A stretch of DNA of 6,502 nt from the NCBI RefSeq assembly GCF_034090345.1, contig NZ_JAXDSS010000043.1:1-6502 (forward strand), written 5' to 3'. A model generated the notes under the pieces. It was not told the DNA's origin and did no database searches. It saw nothing but the letters and a program-made list of their open reading frames with translations. Positions 1 through 6,195 of the stretch are shown here, one piece after another. A program made the position numbers and the translations under genes. Position 1 is the stretch's first letter, and each line of letters opens with the position of its first letter. Source of the DNA: Peptoniphilus sp034090345 (lineage in GTDB: Bacteria > Bacillota > Clostridia > Tissierellales > Peptoniphilaceae).

Positions 1-2274
1 ACGGGAATAGAAAAAATAGAACCAAGCGAAAAAGCTACAAGAGAAACAGCATTCGTAGCATTGAGCAACGGATTAGAAAAAATAGAAAAGAAGACAAACA
101 CAAACAAAGAAGAAGCGAAGAAAACAGAAGACAAGAATAGAAGCGGATTTAACTACAGAACAATAAACATAGTAGGTTACGATGGACCAAGAGATAATAG
201 AAGTTCAAACACAGATACAAGACCTGCTAAGCCGTTAAATCCTACAACTCCTACTACTCCTAAGAATCCGGTAGCACCTCAGTGCCATCTCCCTAAAGAA
301 GATGTAAAGTATGCTGATGGAACTTGGTATGGAATTGCAAAGGAAAATTATGATAATAATACTAGAGGAGAGGATTTAGTAAAAATAAAAATTAAAGACA
401 ACAAAATCGTAGGTGCAGATATTCCTTATACTACAGAAGATTCAGCGGTTGGAAGCAAAGAAATTAATGGGAAAAGAATATTAGGTTTGTATTTTGGAGA
501 TACAGATAAAGATTTTAAAGTTCCAAAGGAAATAAATTTAAATAGCTTAAAAGAGGTACAACAATACCTCCAAGATAAATATGGTAAAAATTTAAAAGAG
601 AAAAATTCTAAGTATGATGCGATTACAAATGCAACTGTATCTGCTAGATCTTACTTGTTGGGAGTGGAGCATGCATTAAAAAGAGCAGCTAAATATGCGA
701 AGGATAATATAGAACAAAAAATAGCTTTTATTAAAGTTGAAGATAGAGTTAATGCTATGAGCAGTGGGAAATTATTTTACAATGTTCCTATCAATTTAGA
801 TCATTTAAAATTTGAAGTTTGGATGACAGATGGAAAGATTTTAAATAACCAATCTCTAAAGGATTTAGAAAAATTAGGGGTTACATGCAATTATAAAAAT
901 GGCGATATTATTAAGCATAAAGATGAATCTGGTAAAATCACAGTTAAGTTAGTGCAAGAATCTTCCCTTACTGAACAAGAATTTGGAATAGCTGTAACAG
1001 AAGTTCCGAAAGAAAAAGATAGACCAACACATATTCTTTTAACTTATAAAGATGGCAAACAAGAAAAATTTGATATTGTAAAGGGTGAATTTAGATATCC
1101 TTTAGATAAAGAAACTTTAGAAATCAAGAATCTTATTGAAAAAGTTGAACTATATAATGGTGAAAAATTATTAAAAGAAGCAGAGCCTAGATTCCAAGGG
1201 AATACTACAAGATATTTAATGGATGTAGGAAATAAATGGGAATTTCCAACATATCGTTTAGATACTTATTCAGAATATGGCTCAGAAGTGAAATCTTTTG
1301 AAGTAAAGCCTATTAAAAAGGAATATGCAGGAGGCGAAGTATTTAGAGATAGAGATTTACAAATAGAAGTAAAATTTTTATCTGGAGAAGAAAAGGTACT
1401 GCCATTAGTTGAAGCTAAAAAGCTTGGGTTTAAAACAGAACCAATAATAGGAGACAAACTTGAAAAAGATACAAAAGAAATTATTGTAATATATAAAGAT
1501 AAAAGAGAAAAATACGATATAAAAGTAACTGATGAAGAGAATTTGATACCAAGAAAAGTAGTATTCAAAGATAGAGAAAATAATGAGATAGTTAAAATAT
1601 TTTCATGGAGAGAAGAAGAGTGGAATAAAAGGAATGGGAAGATAGTAAAAAGAGAAGAAATACTACCAATTAAATATAAGGATGCTAAGCTAAGCGACTT
1701 AGACATAGAAGTATACAATGAGAAAGAGAAGAAAATAGATATTTTGGATATTGATAACTCATATTATAGAAAAAATCCATATGGACAAGGGATAATGCAA
1801 CTTTCATTTAAGACTAAATATAAAGATGAGATAAATTATCTAATGGCATCATTTGAATTTAAAGATTTGATAAATGATAAAGTTCCAAAGGAAGTTGATA
1901 CTGAAGACAACAAAAAAAATGAGATAGGAAAAAGGATTGTTAAATCTGGAGAATATTTTGGAGAAGCATTATGTGAAGATGTAATTCAAGATTTTAAATT
2001 TATCCAAAAAGTAAAGGTTGTAGTTGGGGCTAATGGACTAATTGAAGAAGTAACAGATAATAAAACTGAAAGAGGAACGAAAAATGACCCTTATTGGGCA
2101 ATGTATAATGTTGTTGGAAAGGGATTAGAAAAATATAAAGGGAAAGACCTTGATGGAGTTAAAGCTATGAAAACAGGCAAAGGGGAACCTGACTCTGTTT
2201 CTAGTGCAACAGTTACATCACAATCAGTTCAACAAGCGGTAATAAATGCATTAAGTAAAACTCAAAATAAATAA
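1..2274 (+). CDS. Large extracytoplasmic protein with two FMN-binding domains (5' partial)
   Basis: The frame is open from the first base, so the true start lies upstream; the TTG at 61 is just an internal Leu codon. Visible order: a Lys/Glu-rich segment; a Pro/Thr-rich linker (about nt 229-282); FMN-binding domain 1 (about 283-700, D-G-T-W-Y-G opening, attachment motif D-A-I-T-N-A-T with Thr at 634-636); a long beta-rich middle; an Ig-like segment (about 1291-1530, P-I-K-K-E-Y-x-G-G-E-x-F start, Y-D-I-K-V end); and FMN-binding domain 2 (about 1930-2265, motif D-S-V-S-S-A-T with Thr at 2209-2211). Both motifs lack the usual Gly before Ala-Thr. In this family ApbE attaches FMN to that Thr outside the cytoplasm. 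No LPxTG signal or membrane segment is present at the C-terminus, so any anchor or signal peptide must be upstream. A role as surface flavoprotein electron carrier is inferred from the domains and from the downstream flavin genes. The middle region is unassigned apart from the Ig-like match. Codon style before about nt 184 differs from the rest. Confidence 0.85.
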   Translation, partial: TGIEKIEPSEKATRETAFVALSNGLEKIEKKTNTNKEEAKKTEDKNRSGFNYRTINIVGYDGPRDNRSSNTDTRPAKPLNPTTPTTPKNPVAPQCHLPKEDVKYADGTWYGIAKENYDNNTRGEDLVKIKIKDNKIVGADIPYTTEDSAVGSKEINGKRILGLYFGDTDKDFKVPKEINLNSLKEVQQYLQDKYGKNLKEKNSKYDAITNATVSARSYLLGVEHALKRAAKYAKDNIEQKIAFIKVEDRVNAMSSGKLFYNVPINLDHLKFEVWMTDGKILNNQSLKDLEKLGVTCNYKNGDIIKHKDESGKITVKLVQESSLTEQEFGIAVTEVPKEKDRPTHILLTYKDGKQEKFDIVKGEFRYPLDKETLEIKNLIEKVELYNGEKLLKEAEPRFQGNTTRYLMDVGNKWEFPTYRLDTYSEYGSEVKSFEVKPIKKEYAGGEVFRDRDLQIEVKFLSGEEKVLPLVEAKKLGFKTEPIIGDKLEKDTKEIIVIYKDKREKYDIKVTDEENLIPRKVVFKDRENNEIVKIFSWREEEWNKRNGKIVKREEILPIKYKDAKLSDLDIEVYNEKEKKIDILDIDNSYYRKNPYGQGIMQLSFKTKYKDEINYLMASFEFKDLINDKVPKEVDTEDNKKNEIGKRIVKSGEYFGEALCEDVIQDFKFIQKVKVVVGANGLIEEVTDNKTERGTKNDPYWAMYNVVGKGLEKYKGKDLDGVKAMKTGKGEPDSVSSATVTSQSVQQAVINALSKTQNK

Positions 2275-2283
2275 GCAATAAAT

Positions 2284-2330
2284 TTATAAGGGGCGGGTTT
2301 AAGTCCGTCCCTTATAATCTTTAAATTTTA
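2284..2330 (+). terminator. Terminator-like hairpin after the large FMN-binding gene
   Basis: Arms at 2284-2296 (ttataaggggcgg) and 2305-2317 (ccgtcccttataa) pair over 13 positions with a single G-U wobble and an 8-nt loop. One more G-U pair could close at 2297/2304. The tail (tctttaaatttt) is U-rich but interrupted by AAA, so it is a weaker intrinsic terminator than one with a pure U run. It begins 10 nt past the stop codon of the upstream gene. It probably ends or attenuates that transcript, with partial read-through into the downstream genes possible. Confidence 0.65.
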
Positions 2331-2344
2331 AGGAAGGGAAAGAG

Positions 2345-3070
2345 ATGAAAATAACAATTTGTGTTCTATCGGCACTCTTATTTGGATATTTATTTTCAGA
2401 TAAAATCAGAAAAAATAACATACCTGTGTATATTTTAGCTTCAACAATATCTGTAATGGCAATTATGCATTCATTTTTTAAATTAAGTGGATATAATGTT
2501 GAATATTTTGTAGGGCTAAAACAAATTATGCGTGCTATAGAATCAGGGGCTCTAGGTGGAGCGTTTTTTATAGTTGTAATGTACTTGGGTGTAATAAATA
2601 TGAAATATGAAGTATGTAAGAGATTGAAGATAATTAGAGCGGAATTATCTATAATAGCTTGTATATTTACAATACCGCATAATTTTTATTATTTTTTTGA
2701 TTTCATAAAAAAATCTGAACTTTTAGACAGGATGGGCGGTTTTTCTATATGGACAAATTTGATGGTGTTCGCATCTGCAATTTTTGCCATAGGGATTATG
2801 CTACCTCTATTTATTACATCGTTTAAATTTTTTAGGAAAAAAATGAGTGGCTCAAAGTGGAAAAATCTGCAACAGTTTGCTTATATATTTTATGCAATGA
2901 TATATGTGCAAGTTGTTATGGTCTATATATCAAGGCCTCTTGGACTTGATAAAGTTATAAGTTTAATTTTTTATAATGTTGTATTTATTTCATACACAAT
3001 ATTAAAAGTTAATGGAATTTTAGAAAAGAATAGAAAGAAAAAAGTTTTATTGGTAGAGAAAAAGGGATAG
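2345..3070 (+). CDS. MsrQ/ferric-reductase-like polytopic membrane protein, variant heme site
   Basis: A 241-residue hydrophobic protein with about seven predicted membrane segments (roughly residues 2-17, 27-45, 67-87, 99-120, 134-160, 178-197, 204-224) and a Lys-rich C-terminal tail. The order K-R-L-x(3)-R ... P-H112-N-F-Y-Y, then T-S-F-K-x(2)-R-K-K-x-S-G-S-K-W172-x-x-L-Q176, then Y-V-Q189, matches from memory the E. coli MsrQ pattern R-R-L-L-G-L ... L-H-L, W-Q-Q-L-H-N-F-V-Y and I-H-Y. MsrQ and its relatives are b-heme membrane proteins passing electrons to extracytoplasmic partners. His112 is kept, but the two later ligand positions are Gln176 and Gln189 (both CAA) with the 13-residue spacing intact; one other His lies at 42. 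An AGGAAGGG ribosome site (2331-2338) precedes the ATG by 6 nt. The gene ends 8 nt before the next start, so it likely shares an operon with the flavoproteins, plausibly as their membrane electron donor. Family level is moderately sure; heme content is uncertain. Confidence 0.7.
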   Translation: MKITICVLSALLFGYLFSDKIRKNNIPVYILASTISVMAIMHSFFKLSGYNVEYFVGLKQIMRAIESGALGGAFFIVVMYLGVINMKYEVCKRLKIIRAELSIIACIFTIPHNFYYFFDFIKKSELLDRMGGFSIWTNLMVFASAIFAIGIMLPLFITSFKFFRKKMSGSKWKNLQQFAYIFYAMIYVQVVMVYISRPLGLDKVISLIFYNVVFISYTILKVNGILEKNRKKKVLLVEKKG

Positions 3071-3078
3071 ATGTTTTT

Positions 3079-3480
3079 ATGAATATAAAACAAACAATAG
3101 TAACAGTGTTAGTATGTTCTTTAATAGTGATGGGAATAAATTCCGGGACTAAAATAAGCAAAAGTCAATCAGTCGGGAAACAAAATTTAGTCGGCATTAT
3201 TAAAGAACCTTTAAAAAATGGAAATTTTGAAGGAATCGGCAAAGGCTACAATGGCGATATAAAAGTGAATATAACTATAAATTCAGGTAAAATGGAAGAT
3301 ATAGAGATAATAGATTCTAATGATGATGAAGAGTATTTATTGCAAATGGATGGTTTAATAAAAGCTATTTTAGAAAATGAGTCTATAGATGTTGATACAA
3401 TAAGTGGGGCTACATTTTCTTCAAATGGAGTAATAGATGCGGTGAAAGATGCTTTGATGAAAGCCGGGGGGTTAAAATGA
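3079..3480 (+). CDS. Small membrane-anchored single-domain FMN-binding protein
   Basis: 133 residues. A hydrophobic stretch at about residues 6-20, without a lipobox, acts as uncleaved anchor or signal peptide. A short linker follows, then one FMN-binding domain (about 46-131) opening with N-G-N-F-E-G-I-G-K-G and carrying the flavinylation motif D106-T-I-S-G-A-T112, where Thr112 is the expected phosphoester-linked FMN site. The fold matches the repeat units of the next gene, including the K-x-A-G-G end, but the P-Y-F segment of those units is E-Y-L here. The chosen ATG is 8 nt after the upstream stop, with AAAGGG at 3061-3066 as a somewhat distant ribosome site. An ATG at 3071 is followed almost at once by a stop in its frame. 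The stop codon overlaps the next start by 4 nt (ATGA), indicating translational coupling. It is likely a one-electron-centre shuttle between the membrane protein and the multi-domain flavoprotein; this role is inferred. Confidence 0.88.
   Translation: MNIKQTIVTVLVCSLIVMGINSGTKISKSQSVGKQNLVGIIKEPLKNGNFEGIGKGYNGDIKVNITINSGKMEDIEIIDSNDDEEYLLQMDGLIKAILENESIDVDTISGATFSSNGVIDAVKDALMKAGGLK
3466..3471 (+). promoter_or_regulatory. G-run ribosome binding site for the six-domain flavoprotein
   Basis: Six consecutive G residues sit 5 nt before the ATG at 3477, inside the last codons of the preceding gene (Ala-Gly-Gly-Leu-Lys). There is no other purine-rich site close by. This, with the ATGA stop-start overlap, fixes the start and supports coupled translation of the two flavoproteins. 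Confidence 0.6.
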
Positions 3481-6164
3481 GTAAACATGGATCTAAGTTT
3501 GTTTTAACTGGAGTAATTTTGTGTGTTTTTTTCAGTATAACTAGTTTTGCATTGGGGAAGTCTGTAGCTGATAACACTCTAAAATCTAAAGCGGAGGCAT
3601 ATAAAAAACCTAAACATGCAAATTTAGCGATAAAAGATTTAGAAAATAATGATGTAATTGAAAGTAATACATACATTGATAAGGAAAAAGGATTAAAAGA
3701 TGGTGTGTACGAAGGGACAGCTAAAGGTTTTAAGAGCGATATAAAGGTATCTGTAAAAATAGAATCAGGAAAAATAAAAGATATAAAAGTTCTTGAAAAT
3801 AATGATGATAAACCATATTTTAATAAAGCTAAGTCAATAATAAGTAATATTATAGAAAGACAAAGTCCTGATGTGGAAACAATAAGTGGAGCTACTTTTT
3901 CTTCGGTCGGTATAAAAAATGCAGTCATAGATGCTTTAGAAAAGGCCGGGGCAAGTGAGTTAGAAAAAACTTCTGTGAAGAAATCAGTCCATTCAGCGGG
4001 AGTTGATGGAAGTTATAAGAAAAAATTAGATCAAATTGCAAAAATGGTTGAAGAATTGAGTAATGAAAAAATTACTCCAAACAAATTAAAAGATGGGACA
4101 TATGAAGGTTCAGGTAAAGGCTTCAAAGGTGAAATTAAAGTGTCTGTTAAAGTGGAAGATGCTAAAATCACAGACATAAAGATATTAAAATCTTCTGATG
4201 ATGAGCCATATTTTAGCAATGCCAAGGCGGTATTGGATAAAATATTAAAGATGCAGTCTACAAAGGTAGATTCAGTTAGCGGAGCGACTTTCAGTTCTAA
4301 TGGGATAAAATCGGCAGTTAGAAGTGCTTTGAAACAAGCCGGCGATGATTCGATTGTAAGCTCACCGGAAAATAATGATTCTTCAAATGAAGAGAATAAG
4401 GAAATAAATAAAAAATTAGATTTAATTATAAGTAAGTTTGAGGAGAGTTCTGAAAGCTCTAAAGGCTATAAGGACGGAACGTATAAAGGAAAAGGAAAGG
4501 GCTATAAGGATGATATAGAAGTTGAGTTAACTATAAAGGATGGCAAGATAGAAAAAATAGATGTCTTAAATTCTTCTGATGACGAGCCTTATTTTAGCAA
4601 TGCAAAGGCTATTTTGGATAAAATAGTAGAGTCGCAATCTGCAAAGGTAGATTCGGTTAGCGGAGCAACTTATAGTTCAAATGGAATAAAATCAGCTGTA
4701 AGAAAGGCTTTAAAACAAGCAGGTGGAAAAGGTGATGAGTCAGATGCGTCACAGGAAATCAGCGAAAAGCTTGACGGAATTAGCAAAGAAAATAAAGAAT
4801 TGAAAAAGAAAATAGATGCTTTAAGCAAGTCTATTAATTCATCAGATAATGGAGAAGATCCTAGTTCATATAAAGATGGGAAATATGAAGGAGTAGGACA
4901 AGGTTTTAAGGGAAGTGTAAAAGCATCTGTAGTGGTTAAAGATAAAAAAATAGAGTCTATAGATATAATTGAATCTTCCGATGATGAGCCATATTTCAGT
5001 AATGCTAAAGCGGTGATAAATAAGATAATTGAGAAGCAATCTACAAAGGTGGACTCAATAAGCGAAGCTACTTTTAGTTCTAATGGAATAAAATCGGCAG
5101 TTAGAAATGCGCTTAAAAAAGGTGGCGGTTCTGAAGGCGGAAATGACGAAATAATGGGAATGTTAAAAGCCATTTCAAAAGAAAATAAAGAACTGAAAAG
5201 TGAAATTAGCAGATTAAATCAAAATATAAATTTTATAGATAAAGGCGAAGAGACTAAAGGCTATAAAGATGGAGAATATGAAGGAGTTGGCAGAGGCTAT
5301 AAATCTGATATAAAAGTTGTAGTTAAAGTTAGCGGAGGTAAAATTGAAAATATAGATATAAAAGAAGAGAATGAAGACAGACCTTATTTCAATTTGGCAA
5401 AAAATATTACTAAAGATATGGTAAAAAATCAATCTGCAAAGGTGGATTCAATATCAAATGCCACTTATAGTTCTAATGGAATAAAGAATGCAGTAAGAGA
5501 CGCACTTAGAAAAGCAAGCATAAAAGAAGCGGGTCTAAGCAACAATGAGTCTAAATCAGATGAAATGCTTAAAACTCTTTATGATGATAATAAAATTATA
5601 AAAGAAAAAATAAACTCTATAGAGGATTGGAAAGCCACAGTTACAAATCAAATTCAAAACATAATACGAGACTTGAAAAATTTTATAAATCCGAATATTA
5701 ATTATGACGAAATTAAACCTCGTGAAAAAAATATTAAATCGGATAATAGAGATGGCAAATACAGCGGTAGCGGTAGAGGGTTCTTAAATTTTGAAAGTGC
5801 GGATAATAAAAATGTGAAAGCTAAAAATTCTATTTCTGCATCTGTAACTATTGAAAATAATAAAATAGTAGATATGAAAACTACCTTTGAAGACTCTCAA
5901 AATCCGGGAGTGTACAAAGGTATGTTTGATAGAACTATGGATAATTTATGGCTTAAGATTAAAAAGACAGACAGTGTAGAAGAAGCTTACCAACTAATTT
6001 CAAATATGTATGATAACATCAAGCCGATAAATAAAAGAGGGTTATATACGACGGAACAATCAAAAATAAACAAGCATTTTGATGGTATAAGCGGAGCTAC
6101 TTTTTCAACTTCAGGAGGTCTTGAAGCTTTGAAGAAAGCCTTAGAGCAATATAATTCAAGATAA
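3477..6164 (+). CDS. Multi-flavin protein with six FMN-binding domains and an N-terminal anchor
   Basis: 895 residues. A hydrophobic segment at about 8-26 exports or anchors the protein; there is no lipobox. Six FMN-binding domains follow at about residues 72-156, 203-288, 330-415, 464-549, 594-680 and 757-892. Each of the first five opens with K-D-G-x-Y-x-G, has a middle D-D/E-D-x-P-Y-F-x-x-A-K segment, and carries an attachment motif. The motifs are E-T-I-S-G-A-T140, D-S-V-S-G-A-T271, D-S-V-S-G-A-T398, D-S-I-S-E-A-T532, D-S-I-S-N-A-T663 and D-G-I-S-G-A-T875. Thr spacing is 131, 127, 134, 131 and 212. Linkers are charged and heptad-like (I-S-K-E-N-K-E-L-K occurs in two), suggesting coiled-coil spacers. 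The sixth domain is longer, with an insertion before its motif. Family knowledge: ApbE attaches FMN to such Thr residues outside the cytoplasm, and multi-flavinylated proteins serve in extracellular electron transfer (for example two-flavin PplA of Listeria). The neighbouring apbE supports modification. A flavin 'wire' role is inferred. Confidence 0.9.
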   Translation: MSKHGSKFVLTGVILCVFFSITSFALGKSVADNTLKSKAEAYKKPKHANLAIKDLENNDVIESNTYIDKEKGLKDGVYEGTAKGFKSDIKVSVKIESGKIKDIKVLENNDDKPYFNKAKSIISNIIERQSPDVETISGATFSSVGIKNAVIDALEKAGASELEKTSVKKSVHSAGVDGSYKKKLDQIAKMVEELSNEKITPNKLKDGTYEGSGKGFKGEIKVSVKVEDAKITDIKILKSSDDEPYFSNAKAVLDKILKMQSTKVDSVSGATFSSNGIKSAVRSALKQAGDDSIVSSPENNDSSNEENKEINKKLDLIISKFEESSESSKGYKDGTYKGKGKGYKDDIEVELTIKDGKIEKIDVLNSSDDEPYFSNAKAILDKIVESQSAKVDSVSGATYSSNGIKSAVRKALKQAGGKGDESDASQEISEKLDGISKENKELKKKIDALSKSINSSDNGEDPSSYKDGKYEGVGQGFKGSVKASVVVKDKKIESIDIIESSDDEPYFSNAKAVINKIIEKQSTKVDSISEATFSSNGIKSAVRNALKKGGGSEGGNDEIMGMLKAISKENKELKSEISRLNQNINFIDKGEETKGYKDGEYEGVGRGYKSDIKVVVKVSGGKIENIDIKEENEDRPYFNLAKNITKDMVKNQSAKVDSISNATYSSNGIKNAVRDALRKASIKEAGLSNNESKSDEMLKTLYDDNKIIKEKINSIEDWKATVTNQIQNIIRDLKNFINPNINYDEIKPREKNIKSDNRDGKYSGSGRGFLNFESADNKNVKAKNSISASVTIENNKIVDMKTTFEDSQNPGVYKGMFDRTMDNLWLKIKKTDSVEEAYQLISNMYDNIKPINKRGLYTTEQSKINKHFDGISGATFSTSGGLEALKKALEQYNSR
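3690..5516 (+). repeat. In-frame tandem array of five FMN-binding repeat units (~390 bp period)
   Basis: Domain cores lie at about 3690-3944, 4083-4340, 4464-4721, 4866-5123 and 5256-5516, each followed by its linker. Units 2-4 are closest: all read S-D-D-E-P-Y-F-S-N-A-K and S-S-N-G-I-K-S-A-V-R. Most differences between them at DNA level are synonymous. Units 2 and 4 share a 19-nt identical stretch (4305-4323 and 5088-5106). Units 1 and 5 are more diverged. The linker belongs to the duplicated unit, since the linkers after units 3 and 4 share I-S-K-E-N-K-E-L-K. The period is a multiple of 3, so unit gain or loss would keep the frame. The divergence points to old duplications held by selection rather than a very recent expansion. 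Confidence 0.85.
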
Positions 6165-6186
6165 ACTATAACTGATTAAAATGTAT

Positions 6187-6191
6187 GGTGA
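6187..6191 (+). promoter_or_regulatory. GGTGA ribosome binding site selecting the apbE start
   Basis: GGTGA, complementary to the 16S rRNA 3' end, lies 4 nt before the ATG at 6196. The in-frame ATG at 6181 has no purine-rich site ahead of it, and starting there would add five residues before a normal M-K-K signal peptide. The 31-nt gap after the upstream stop shows no hairpin, so co-transcription with the flavoprotein genes is likely. Confidence 0.65.
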
Positions 6192-6195
6192 TAAA

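Noticed and set aside
61..63. TTG as start codon of the first gene
   Set aside because: The frame is open to nt 1, no ribosome site precedes it, and it falls mid-segment without a signal peptide. The gene is simply cut by the window edge.
1266..1718. Antisense reading frame of 150 codons
   Set aside because: It lies wholly within the FMN-binding surface gene and is Ser/Phe/Leu-rich, as expected for the reverse complement of Lys/Glu-rich coding DNA. It has no ribosome site or neighbours.
2313..2318. Perfect TATAAT -10 element
   Set aside because: It is part of the hairpin arm, and the hexamers 16-18 nt upstream are G-rich with no TTGACA resemblance. Not annotated as a promoter without transcript data.
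3071..3082. ATG at 3071 as alternative start of the small FMN-binding gene
   Set aside because: It reads ATG TTT TTA TGA and stops after three codons in a different frame from the FMN-binding domain.
3246..5432. Several antisense reading frames over the FMN-binding repeats
   Set aside because: They recur once per repeat unit with similar peptides, so they are shadows of the repeated sense codons rather than genes.
3690..5516. CRISPR-like or satellite repeat
   Set aside because: The ~390-bp periodicity is protein-coding, in frame, with mostly synonymous differences; there are no short direct repeats with spacers.
3079..6164. NqrC or RnfG subunit identity for the FMN-binding proteins
   Set aside because: They share the FMN-binding domain type only. 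The tandem multi-domain layout and the absence of other Nqr/Rnf subunits argue against it.
6181..6183. Upstream in-frame ATG for apbE
   Set aside because: It lacks a ribosome site, while the ATG at 6196 has GGTGA at proper spacing and gives a standard lipoprotein signal peptide.
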